Translations under genes and position numbers: made by a program
Source: Terramyces sp. JEL0728
Taxonomy: Eukaryota > Chytridiomycota > Chytridiomycetes > Rhizophydiales > Terramycetaceae
Reading direction: 5' to 3'
Length of the DNA: 64,000 bases
Assembly: GCA_027603945.1 (NCBI GenBank)
Contig: JADIIU010000004.1
Span: 1-64,000 of the forward strand
Part shown: piece after piece, positions 11,527 to 22,752 of the stretch
Numbering within the stretch: position 1 is the first letter of the stretch
Layout: every line of letters starts with the position of its first letter
The notes under the pieces: model-generated
The model's input: only the letters and a program-made list of their open reading frames with translations
The model's database searches: none
Told to the model about the DNA's origin: nothing

Positions 11527-11893
11527 GCAATTTTTTGGTGGAATATTTCTTCGCCTTCAGCCTTCAAGTTAATGTGGGAATCAAAGACATGAACCGAGCA
11601 CCGAATCCCTTTTGCTGTGATGCCATTCTAATCGCAAATTTAAATACATCGAGAAGGGTGAGCTTTGCTGCGCTCGATATCTTGATATGGTATATTGATC
11701 AACAAGCTAGTCTGTTGGTGTCATGCGATAAGCAATCAAATTTGGAGATATACAGCGAGTTTGGACTCGATCTAGCTTATCACACCACCTCAGGATAGTC
11801 GAATCAAATTCAGCTCGAATGATACATAGTGTGATAAAGGCACGAAGGAATGAGAACTTTATTAACACTGTCTAATCAAAGATCGTTCCTGTA
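11527..11893. other. Intergenic, no supported gene
   Basis: The region lies upstream of paralogue A and downstream of VPS45, both on the minus strand. A plus-strand open frame ending at 11798 has no recognisable motif and overlaps the first codons of paralogue A, so it is not called. No tRNA or repeat was seen. Confidence 0.5.
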
Positions 11894-13753
11894 TTAGAAA
11901 ACTTTAGCACTACGCTGAACACCGACATTCGCTCCTGCTCCAGCCGCTACAGGCTTGTCGCCCTCCTTCCATTCATTAACATTCATCTTTATCATTTCTA
12001 AATAGGTTTCAGAGTTGTGTACGTGTGTGCCACCAAGCACTATCCTATTTGTTGCACTTGCCAGTTTTTGAATTTCCATTGATTCGGTGTATGTCGCACC
12101 ACCAATCATGAAGATAAAAACATCTTGCGGTCTACTTAGTTATGATATACTTGTCTTTGGTCGACCCTTCCAAGAATGGGTACTGGTTATCCTTGATTTT
12201 GCCCTTGATCAAATCACCAATGACATTCACTATTCTTGGTGTATGCTGAGTATATACATTTTCAACACCCTACTGTCAATAAAAGAAACTTGTAAGCCCT
12301 TAAACATGTTTTTAGTCTTGTCCAAGAAATCATTAGATACAATTGGGTCGAGTCTGAAATCATTGTTGGAGTATTTCAACAGTGAATCGACAAGCTAAAT
12401 TAGCCGGAATTACTTGGATTTCCTCATCTTTGCTTCCATTTTGTTTCAAGAGATTCTGGAATAGCTGCAATTGATTATTTGGTTGTTTTTCGTATCGCAA
12501 AGAATACAGCAAGACTAACCGTAATTTGCAAGAGTTTGGTAGCGCAGGATCGAGCAAGAATTGCTGAATTAATTGCGAATCTTTTTGGTGGTTATTAGAA
12601 ATTGCAAGGGATTGTTCCAACTCGCCAATTTCCAAAAGTTTGTTTTGCGCAATTTGCTTTGATAGTTCGCCAACAAGAGTAACATGCTTTGATACATTTC
12701 CAGACAGTTTTCTGAACTCTGGATAATCTTCAACAAACCTTTTCATGTCATTTATGCTCTCGATTTTTTTGGTCGAGTTGTGTTTCACTTGGAATTCCTC
12801 CACAAATGTCTTTATATTTTCGCCCAGATCGCCAAGGTTGAGATACATGTTTTTGGCAAAGAATTGATCATGCTCTACATTCAGCACAATTTCCTATTTT
12901 AGCAAGAATTACTTTCATTTCTGGCCGTATTTCCTTGACTTTGGATAAATCAACTCTGCCATTGGTGATCCCCAATAACTCGTGGATCATTGACTGGTAG
13001 GTCCACTGCGATAGCAATGGCGTTACAGGATCGTTTCTTCTGTCCATAATAATTAAAATTGGTGGGGTATCTGGTTTTCTAAAATCATACAACTGCCCAT
13101 CATTTTGAATAGCATACTGTATTAGCAAAAGGTACTTGGACTTCATTGGCTAGTTTCTTTGCAAGGACAGAATTGCTTTCGTATCGAATCAACGGTTTCT
13201 TTTTAAAGGCAAGCAGCATGCTAGTAATACCTTCGGTGGCTCTTGCCAAAGCCATGGGAGCCCAAGTACTAGGACCTTCAGTATACAAAGGATAATTAAC
13301 GGAAAGTGATACGAATCCTGGATTTACAGCAATAAAATCAGCAAAATATTCCTGCAACTCGCGTACAACCTGGTGTGAATCGCCTTCGGCCAGTCTTTCG
13401 ATTGAAGATTTGTTGATTGTATTTGAAAAGTAAATGTAGTAATCGGAAAAACACGGATCATGTAATTCTTGTAAAAGTGCTTGGATTGATGTTAGAACAG
13501 GTCTGACAAACACGATACATTTCAAATGCTTCATATGCTCACGTTGGTTTTCTATTCGGTCAATTAAATAGATTTCTTTTTGCAGCAGCTGTGATTGTGT
13601 GTAAACTACTGATATTATTTGGGTCTTGCGTTAATAATGAATACTGTTTCCTGATCTAATAAGAGGACTTTCATCCCTGTAATTTCGCTTGTCATTTTAT
13701 TGATGTATCCCTGCGTTAATCTGATTTACTTGGATGGCTTTGAGCGAGTCCAT
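11894..13753 (-). CDS. VPS45: VPS45, Sec1/Munc18-family vesicle fusion protein
   Basis: Eight exons, 574 residues. Introns are at 13711-13729, 13625-13644, 13117-13135, 12894-12912, 12395-12413, 12270-12289 and 12132-12150 (19-20 nt). Recognisable blocks are MKVLLLDQET, SVVYTQSQLLQKEIYLIDRI, HLKCIVFVRP, ILIIMDRRNDPVTPLLSQWT, FFAKNMYLNLGDLGENIK, GVENVYTQHTPR and FMIGGATYTES, followed by VLGGTHVHN. This order and length are those of VPS45, which binds the Tlg2/syntaxin-16 SNARE and governs fusion at the trans-Golgi and endosomes. Splicing out all seven introns leaves a single frame, strong support for the 19-20 nt intron model. Confidence 0.95.
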
Positions 13754-14249
13754 TTTGATTTTGAAAAAGTGAAATGACGAAATGGGAAAATGTCTGAATA
13801 TTACAACCGCAATATCGGAATGATTCTGTACGCTGGAGGGATCTTTTCAAACCTCACTTTCAAACCCCACTTTCAATCTAATAATACGATCCAGGATACA
13901 GAATTCAAATTCTCTGGATAATTCATATCAGAATCAAATGGTTGCATTCGCAATTGATGGAGGATTGACTATTGCAAGCCATGTAGAGTTGACTTAACAA
14001 CCCTTTCATAACTGGGCTGTTTAGCGTTGCAGATTAGCTAACTGGGATACGGCAACCTCGCTAACCTCAGCTGATAACATGGCAAATGTTTCTCGTTGTT
14101 TGCTGTACCACAAGGAGTACAATGAATGAGCCGCTGCCGAGATGCTTGGATTAAAGTTACACAAGGTGATTGGATTGATGCGGACTTCCATATACAGCCC
14201 AACAGATTTTAATGCTGAAAATAATAAATCTAATTATTTCTTTACGCGT
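13754..14249. other. Intergenic stretch with repeated CAAACCYCACTTTC motif
   Basis: No gene is supported; a 44-codon open frame from about 13789 has no recognisable content. CAAACCTCACTTTC at 13848-13861 is followed at once by CAAACCCCACTTTC (13861-13874). An 18-nt string at 13844-13861 is repeated exactly at 36911-36928, upstream of the TRF-like gene. This looks like a promoter element. Confidence 0.5.
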
Positions 14250-14600
14250 ATGAAAATAACATTCAACAATCATACTATACAAGCCCACCTCCAAGGACCA
14301 ATCCCAGAAATCAAAAAGCAGATTCAGATATTGTTTGATACCTCAGATGAATTAATCTTATACCAACAAGCGGATAACCTCTACCACCAAATAACAGGTA
14401 GGTGTTGCTAACCAGATACGATTGATGATGGAGACATTTATGTTCAAGTGGATCCAATGTACGAGCTGCTCAAGGATATTGCTTTCTACATTCAAACAGG
14501 TAATTAAAAAAGCACAGGCTTTGGTTTGAAACAGCTAACCGTAGATGACGAACCGCAAAGCAAATGTACGGCAAAAAGGCTCATTCGTAATCAAAAGTAA
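14250..14600 (+). CDS. Small hypothetical protein, possibly ubiquitin/PB1-like fold
   Basis: About 98 residues starting MKITFNNHTIQAHLQGPIPE. Intron 1 is 14398-14415 (18 nt). The second gap can be read either as two introns (14500-14517 and 14524-14544) around a 6-nt exon, or as one 45-nt intron (14500-14544); both keep frame. The string of short beta-like segments with DTSDELILYQQ and IDDGDIYVQV vaguely recalls ubiquitin-like or PB1 folds, but no family is recognised. A longer upstream start at 14142 is open. The gene lies between VPS45 and the RGS gene. Confidence 0.4.
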
Positions 14601-14774
14601 CTTAGGATCAAACGACGAACATGTCCGCCAGAAAGCGTATTATACTATACAATCAAAGGAATAAAACAATAAGTTAAATTAATTTATGAAACAACTCTTG
14701 CGGCCGTTGCGGCCTGTGTATGAATTAAGCGCCACATATAAATGGGGGAAATCCACCCATTTTTTTCCACTACA

Positions 14775-15959
14775 ATGACAGACAAGGAGGAAATCGTTGC
14801 TGCTAGATTCAAATTCATTTCAATTCTAACTGCGGAATCAGAACTTTCAGAGTTCCGCGAAGTAATGTCGGTTTCCGAAAGAGTAATTCGTTTATCTAAC
14901 TTAGTATTTTCAAATTTCAAATCCCATATTCTCGTTTTTGGAAAACTTTTGGAGGTATCAAGATCTGTTCAATAATGAGAATTTTGAAGCTTCGCCAAAT
15001 TTCAATCCTAAACAATTCCCTGCAGATCATGTTGTAATGAAGCGGTTTGCTTCCAGCTCTGAAGAGCATGAAAATCGTATTAGGCAAGTGCCAATGACAA
15101 TGGTTCACCAATTGTTACGATTTTATGCAACATTTATATCAGTCGGAGCACCGATACAGGTTCCATTCGTTAGTGCAAAAATCAGAGAGGATATTGCTAA
15201 CGGCCTATTGGAGTTAACCACCACCAGAAATATACCTAGAGATTTATTTGACGCTGCATGCCTGGCTGCATTGGACGGCCTTTTCTGTAGATGTTTCCCA
15301 AAATACTTGGCAATCAAAGGCCAGTCAATCAACTGCCTAAAGCAGCTAAAAGAAGAACACAAGGAGCTGGAATTAAAGTTATTAGAGGAATCCAATTCTG
15401 AAAGAACTAGTTCAGATACCACTAATAGCACAAAGAAACCTGAACCTAAAAAATCGCTGTTTGGAATATTTTCTAGAAACGAAAAATTCAAATACAAAAA
15501 CACTAGAGAATGCATGGTGCAAGTATTGCAGTCGCCAAAACTCTACCCGCAATTCTCTGAATTCGTCAAAGTACGCTTTGCTAACCCTAGGAAACTCACT
15601 GCGAAGAAAACTTGGTTTGCTACGAAAGTTTCATTAAACTGGAATCCAAAATCCGCCCAAACGATTCAAACCCGCTTTGTTTGGAAAGATTCTTGGATAA
15701 ATCAGTAGTAAGCGCCAGCGACACTGTCCCAATCCAACTTGTACCATTATTCTTGTTTTTCCATCACATGTTTATTTTACCTGAATCGCCTTTTGAAGTT
15801 AATGTCAGTCACAATCTGCGAAAAGATATTGAAGAGAAGTTGTTTCGTGTGAAAACAGATGGAGTGTTGAGCGGTATATTTGACGGCGTCGTTGATCATG
15901 TATTAGAACTGCTGTATGTGAACTCGTTTAATGCATACTTGAAAACCATTAAAGAGTAA
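14775..15959 (+). CDS. Protein with two RGS domains
   Basis: Three exons (introns 14883-14904, 22 nt, and 15571-15590, 20 nt) encode 380 residues. Two stretches look like RGS domains, which speed GTP hydrolysis on G-alpha subunits. The first ends with REDIANGLLELTTTR, then PRDLFDAACLAALDGLF and FPKYL. The second starts EFVKETHCEENLVCYESFIK (joined across intron 2) and ends GIFDGVVDHVLELLY plus NSFNAYLKT. A Ser/Thr-rich linker lies between them. A seven-helix receptor at 61010-62124 is a possible partner at genome level. An upstream in-frame ATG at 14742 exists; 14775 is preferred. Confidence 0.72.
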
Positions 15960-15987
15960 TATATTCATAATTTAACTTTTAAACAGT

Positions 15988-18472
15988 TTATTCAGTTAAT
16001 TCTTGCAATGTCTTTTTCAAACTAGCAACGTTGGCCACCTCGATTTGATATTTAGATTGTAAACCTGCAAGGGCAATTTTAGTTTCATTCAGTGAAGACG
16101 CAAGTTGATCGCGCTCTGCTAGAAGAGTATCGAATTCAGCTACATTGGCAGGTGGCTGATTCATTGCAATTTCCAATTCTTCTTTGAGACGTTCACTTTC
16201 ACTCTTGTAGTGTGCAAAGGAAGTCTGGAGTTCGCGAACAGACTCTGATAGTGTTTCTACTTTCTTTGAGGCTTGTTTATATTGTGCTTTCACGACGAAT
16301 AATTGTGATTGCATTGCATTTCTTTCATTTGTCAAATCATCTACTTCTTTTGTCAATTTAGAGGCAGTAGCTTCCCATCCAGAAGCAGCAGCAAGGTCGG
16401 AAGAAAGCGTAGACACTTTCAAATTCAATTTTCTGATTTCGCTTTCCAACAAATTGGTTGAAATTAAATCCTTTGAGCTCACTACAGGAGAAGTAGGAGC
16501 TCCAGATGAGGATTCGATTGTAGCAATTTTAGATTCGAGACCCAGCTTTTGTTTATGCAAAATGCTGTTTTCATTGGCAAGAGTATCAACTTGAGCTTGC
16601 AATTCTCTTTCCTTGAGCTGTAATTCTTCCAAAGAGCCGGTTACCGGAGGAGCAGCTTCAGCACTCTTTGCGTCTGCTTTTAATTTTTGAATGTCCACTT
16701 TTTGTAGTTGAACCTGTGTTTCGAGGTTTTCTTGGATTTCAGCAAACTTGGCTGCTTCTTCTTCCAAAATGGCAACGTCTTCTTTGGATTCGACAACTTC
16801 TTTTTTCAACCTTTCGTAATCTTGCTTTGCGAGCTTTACAATTTCCTTTTCAATTTGAACTTTGAGAGAGTCGAGCATTTCTTGGTTGATCCACATTTCC
16901 TTCTCCATCAACGACTTGGAATCAGCAGATGGCGGGTTTTGCAATCTTACTTGCAAGAATGCAATCTTGGATTCCAACTGGTTTTGCCATTTGATTTTCC
17001 ATTCGTCAGACTCTTTTTTCTGAGATACAACAGGGGCAGGAATAGGCGCAGCTGTAGTCTTTTTCAATCTGTCAATTTCATCCTTTAATGTGGCAACCTG
17101 GTTTTCCAATGTAGAAATAGTACTTTGAGATGTTCGTGCTTCTTCTCTGGCAGCAGTGAGTTGATCGGCAACTGTGATATACATTGAATCTATACCATTT
17201 CTCATCATATCGGCTGAAAACAATTGGCACATGTCAGCATACTTGTTTCTTTCATTAATTGCTCGAACATATTCTTCCTTTGGAATTCCATTTGGAAAAT
17301 CTCTAATAGTTTCCATCTTGATATCCAACTTATTTTGAACCGGAGCATTTTGCTGGAGTGGTTGTGGTTGACCGAACGCTTGTTGAGCCATATGTGCTGG
17401 CGATTGATTAACTGGTTCCGGAATGGCGCTTCTAGGAATAGTATTTCCAGGAATTGGAGAATCTTTGATTTGCGGGTTGGATGTAACTGGGGAACTAGCT
17501 TGAGACCCAAACTGTGGTTGGAACTGTTGCTGTTGTTGTTGTGCTTGTTGCGGTTGTTGGAATTGTTGTTGTTGTGACTGTTGCGGTTGTTGGAATTGTT
17601 GTTGTTGTTGTGCCTGTTGCGGTTGCTGCTGCTGTTGGAACTGTTGAGGAGTGCCTTGACTGGCTACATGAGGAATGTATCCAAATGAGGTGATTGGCTA
17701 CATTAATAAAACTTACCCTTTGGGTTTTCGACTCAATGCACTGGATAGTCCATCTAATCTCACCATCACCAAGTTGGAGAGCAACATTCTTAAAATCAGT
17801 CAAACACTTGATCAAATCCCCATTCAATTGATCAATTCTACGCTCAAAAACTGGATTAGCAACACTTACTTTGAATATCATTGATCACCACGTTGCGGTC
17901 TGGAGCTTGGCCAGAATTCAATACTCGAATAGCGTTTTCTCTTGATTCAACTTGCTGCTTTAGCTGAGTTTCGAAATCATTAATCGCGATCTTGATTTGG
18001 CCTTCAATATGCTGTAATTGAGTGATATCCTGTGGTGGAACTTCAGTTGGAGCCATTATTCCCCAAAGAATATCGAGTTCCCCTTTTCGTCTAATTTGCG
18101 ATAACTCTTGCATGTGCTTCAAGAATTTGTACAGTTCGTTTGTCAATTGACTCACTCTATGTCTTGCGTCTACATTAAGAACAATTTACATTCTATTTCT
18201 TCTTGGGCTTTTAAAATACTGGTTGGATCGGTGTGTGCTCTTGCGATTTGCTCGGCGGACTGCAATACAGTAGTTTCTTGATGCAGTTTTTCGGTGTATT
18301 GGTTGATATGGTTGTTGATTTCGTCTTCATCCTACAATTAGTGAGAAAATACCCTTCGGTACTGGGCAAGTTCTGGAGTGATGAGGTTGATATTTCCATT
18401 AGGAGTTGGTGGGAGAGGAGCATTGGTTTGCTTCTTTCCTCCAAACAATCCTCCAATCTTTTGAGTGAATGA
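15988..18472 (-). CDS. Gln/Pro-rich coiled-coil protein, paralogue B
   Basis: Five exons, 801 residues. Introns are at 18332-18352 (21 nt), 18170-18189, 17851-17869 and 17698-17716. The N-terminus is MSFTQKIGGLFGGKK, then Pro-rich, then a helical region with IARAHTDPTSILKAQEE. A dense polyglutamine tract with Pro/Phe (about 17500-17650) follows. A long coiled coil runs from a SMYITVADQLTAAREE box to ASLKKTLQELTE at the C-terminus. All of these parts align with paralogue A (8926-11526), on the same strand about 4.5 kb away. The two form a family I cannot name. A membrane- or cytoskeleton-associated scaffold is an inference from composition only. Confidence 0.85.
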
Positions 18473-18692
18473 CATGGAATATTTTCAAAGTTGTTTGCTG
18501 GGCTTTTGAACTTTCTAATCACGTGATGCCTTTGAAGTAAACCGAATTTCCGAGTAGCAAAGGAGCTATTTATTTGCGAATTCCTCGTCTCACTATCAAA
18601 GGTGAACTATTCAGGGGTATAACCTATTTGGGCAGTTGTCGGTATATGCATATTTACTCGCCACAACCACAACTACCAAAGATACAAATATA

Positions 18693-20005
18693 TTATTGTT
18701 TAACATCCAACGCGTCATGTACATGCTTGGCAACAAGATTAACAAACCACCAGTAATGCTCGGCACCAAGCCATGCCAAATCAAACATGTTCATATGCGC
18801 ATCAATCTCATCTTTCAAAGGGCTAGGTATAATTTTAAACGCATGGGATACATGATGTGGAGGTGGAATACAGAAATGTCGCAATTGGATCGTTTCGATA
18901 TCGGCTGTTTCCTGCACTGAATCTGGCAGACCGTTGAAAAACCCAATGAAATGAAGGCGTTTCATTTCTTGGTGTTCATTTACCAATATCTGTACTCTTT
19001 CGTGGCATTCTTGATGAGAGGTTATTAGTGGGTTCAAGAAGGAAGCATAGCTTTGGATATGGTCCAGTGTTTGTATGGCTACACCTGCAGCTAATGGCGG
19101 AAATACTGCAGCTATAGAAAGAGTTGCAGATGCCACAGCTGTCAACCCGACTGCGCTCCTTGCCCAGATTGGCCATTCGCTCGAGTCAGCAATTTTAGTT
19201 TCATTGATAACTTGTTTCGCGTCGTTAATAACTTGAGGTGGTTGCACATTGATATTCCTTGGAATTGATATAATACTCTTCTTGTTTGGATCTATTGCAA
19301 ACTCGTCTGGTGTGCCCATCATTCCTACAGCTGTTGTCTTTACCCATTTAGTTGAAACAGGCACATGGAAATCTTTTACTGGAGTAGGAACCATTACGTG
19401 ATCTGGAATAGCCGCAATTGCTGGTACAGTAAGGTTACTAGGAATGATTTTAGGTAGATCTTGCGCAATTTCCTTTGCTTTCATAACCCCAGTCTTTGTC
19501 ACTACGTTATTATGTAATCCGTAGAATGGCGAATCAAATGAGAATATTGCGATAATATTAACCAGGAACCGCATATCATCTGGTGTGTGTTTCTTTTCCT
19601 GTGGTGCATAGGAAAAGAACGAACCTACAGCCCCTCCTGCTTTTGAATACCAAGATTGATTTTCGGCTACAACTGGCTGCACTCTGTATAAATGTCTGTA
19701 AGCATCCGCAGCCAATAACCCGCCCATGCTGTTGTTAATTCAATGTACCTGTGAGCACATAATATAACTGATTCATACCGAGCTGTAGATCCATGCAAAA
19801 TCAGCCAGTCCATTAATTTCTGCACTTGTCGCTGATTGTTTCCTTTCGTATCGTAAGTAAACCCAGCACTCTCGATTTCTTCTAATAGCTGGATCAAGTG
19901 GGCAGGGAATTCTTTGAATGAATCTTCAGAACCCATAAACCCGTGGATGAATACAATCAGGCATTTCTTTTTCTTTGACCATTTTAACTGCTGTTTTTCA
20001 GCCAT
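18693..20005 (-). CDS. DUF676-type alpha/beta hydrolase (lipase-like)
   Basis: Two exons (intron 19729-19748, 20 nt), 430 residues. Near the start CLIVFIHGFMGSEDSFKEFP matches the oxyanion-side block of fungal lipase-like DUF676 proteins. The nucleophile elbow A-H-S-M-G-G appears only after splicing, because the intron falls within the Ser codon region. A central Ala-rich hydrophobic stretch could be a membrane contact. A conserved C-terminal part holds RLHFIGFFNGLPDSV. The intron placement is therefore well supported. The substrate is unknown; yeast relatives act on lipids or are uncharacterised. Confidence 0.78.
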
Positions 20006-20172
20006 CTAAGTTATTGCTTTGAAAACGAAAAAGAATCGCCGCCATCTCTATCGCTTAATTTACTCTGAAATCTAGTAATCGGCAGTTCTTAACATCCATC
20101 TGATTACCAATTAATGCGCGGCAGGAACAGAACAAGAAAGACTAGGAAACAATAACAATAACTTTATAATAA

Positions 20173-21133
<961 letters not shown>

Positions 21134-21322
21134 TTAAAACAAAAAAAAATATCGCAGGTTTGTGCCACTGTTGCAAGCAGTTGGAATACAAGATATCAGT
21201 GGTTATAAAGGAAGACGGTGCTATCGGATTGAGCTCAGTCAGACAGGAAATACCATCGCAATTGCCTACAGGGTACAATTATTACAATTTTTTATTCAAA
21301 AAGGTTCCAGTAAAAGAGATTC

Positions 21323-22324
21323 TTAGTTTTTTTCCTTTTCTACTACTTCATAAGCAGTATCAAGCGAGAGCTTTTCCAATTCCTTGCGCTGCGTTTCGGT
21401 TTTGTCTTGATCAGATTCGTCAGTCAAATCAATAACTTGATGAGTAACAGTAGGCGCAGAGCTACCATCCTTGTACTCGTAGATGTACACGTTCTTTTGC
21501 TTCTTTCCATCTTTTCTTGCCTTTTTCATTTCTTCATGGATCTTGCGGTGTTGTTCATGAACTGCTTGAGCATTCTTTTGTTCAGCTCGCTTGTGACAAT
21601 TAGTAGCTCGTTCTCGGTGGTGGTGATATTGCTCGCGCTGTTTGGCAAATTGCTGGCGCATTTGATATTGTTGCTGCTTCATCATAACTTTTTGCATTTT
21701 GAATTGATACTTTTGTACACGCTTGGCATACCTTTGCATTGCTATTCCGTACTTTTCCATTTCTTGCTTGAATTGTTCGGCATCAAATTGTGGTTGTTCT
21801 TTTCCATTGGTTTCTGGTTCTGAATCTGAGCTGGATGAAGTAGATGAATCAGAGTCAGACCCGTTTTGGAATGGGCTGCCTTTTGGACCAAATGGAAAGC
21901 CAGGACCGAATGGTGGGAAACTGTATTTACGTTTTCCTTCATGGTGGCCAAATCCAAAGCCATGTCTTCCAGGATGTCCAAAACCGTGTCTTCCGGGATG
22001 TCCAAAGCCATGTCTTCCATGGTGTCCAAAGCCATGAGGAGGTCCAAATGGAGGAGGGCCTCTGTAGTCAGCCCCAAATCCTCTGTGATCAGATCCTGGA
22101 TGGCCAAAGTGTCCAAACTGTTCATTATTGAAATCTTCCTTGCCTTTGCCTTTATGATGTGGGAAATAATGTCCAAACCCTTGTTGATGATGTCCAAACC
22201 CTGGTTGATGATGTCCAAAAGGAGGGAATTGTGCATGTCCTTGTTCTGGAGCTGCTTCATTGGTTACGTTGCAAGTAGCGTCTCCGCACTCACATACGAC
22301 TTTTTTTTCATGAGATTCATCCAT
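21323..22324 (-). CDS. His/Gly-rich low-complexity protein
   Basis: 333 residues from the ATG at 22324 (the longer open frame to 22390 crosses the TATA box). Residues 20-40 contain a Cys cluster (CECGDATCNV). A His/Gly/Phe/Pro-rich part with repeats of GRHGFGHP follows, then an acidic Ser/Asp run, a charged Gln/Met/Arg helix (MQKVMMKQQQYQMRQQF) and an acidic tail VIDLTDESDQDK that resembles a SUMO-interacting motif. No family is recognised. The His and Cys clusters suggest metal binding. The promoter is unusual: a TATA box about 30 bp before the ATG and three CCGAA repeats further up. Confidence 0.7.
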   Translation of the reverse strand: MDESHEKKVVCECGDATCNVTNEAAPEQGHAQFPPFGHHQPGFGHHQQGFGHYFPHHKGKGKEDFNNEQFGHFGHPGSDHRGFGADYRGPPPFGPPHGFGHHGRHGFGHPGRHGFGHPGRHGFGFGHHEGKRKYSFPPFGPGFPFGPKGSPFQNGSDSDSSTSSSSDSEPETNGKEQPQFDAEQFKQEMEKYGIAMQRYAKRVQKYQFKMQKVMMKQQQYQMRQQFAKQREQYHHHRERATNCHKRAEQKNAQAVHEQHRKIHEEMKKARKDGKKQKNVYIYEYKDGSSAPTVTHQVIDLTDESDQDKTETQRKELEKLSLDTAYEVVEKEKN

Positions 22325-22350
22325 TGTTGCTTTTTCTGACTCTCCTCCTC

Positions 22351-22358
22351 TATTTATA
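22351..22358 (-). promoter_or_regulatory. TATA box of the His-rich gene
   Basis: The minus strand reads TATAAATA here, 27-34 bp before the ATG at 22324. If transcription starts the usual 25-30 bp downstream of TATA, the 5' leader would be almost absent. Three CCGAA pentamers at 22408, 22419 and 22432 lie upstream and may be activator sites. Confidence 0.55.
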
Positions 22359-22687
22359 GGGAATCCACAATATCTGACACATCTCGGCAAAATGCTTGAT
22401 CTTTGTGCCGAAGCTGTCCCGAAATGTTATGCCGAAAAAAATGCGATGAGGAAAAAGGTCGTTTAATTGAAAGATAATTAGAGCAAATAAGGAATTTCTT
22501 CGGGAGATGGAGATTGTTGGCAGCATTTCATTGCAGTTGAATTTATTCCTGGCAACATTGCGATTGGAGGAGGAAAACAGATAAGGAGAAAGGTTGTTGG
22601 TGTTGTGCATGAAGACTGGAAAATGTTATTTTAGAGATATTGGCTTTGCAATAAATTCTCATTTCAAAATTGTTTTAGATTTCAACA

Positions 22688-22729
22688 TTAGGGCTAGGGC
22701 TATTTTTTTTTCTTCAAAATCCAACCTCA
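22688..22729 (+). promoter_or_regulatory. RPL7 promoter with TTAGGG and AACCTCA elements
   Basis: TTAGGGCTAGGGC starts at 22688, 65 bp before the RPL7 ATG. A T-rich run follows, then AACCTCA at 22723-22729. TTAGGG is the telomeric repeat unit and the binding site of Tbf1-type factors that drive ribosomal protein genes in many fungi. The same two motifs lie upstream of the TRF-like gene at 36983. The rest of the 22325-22752 interval holds no gene. Confidence 0.45.
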
Positions 22730-22752
22730 TTTTTTCTTACATTTACAACGCA

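Noticed and set aside
11487..11798. Plus-strand open frame of 103 codons upstream of paralogue A
   Set aside because: It overlaps the first exon of paralogue A antisense and shows no motif or local-type intron.
21742..22339. Long open frames on both strands within the His-rich gene
   Set aside because: They are by-products of the repetitive, stop-poor sequence of that gene.
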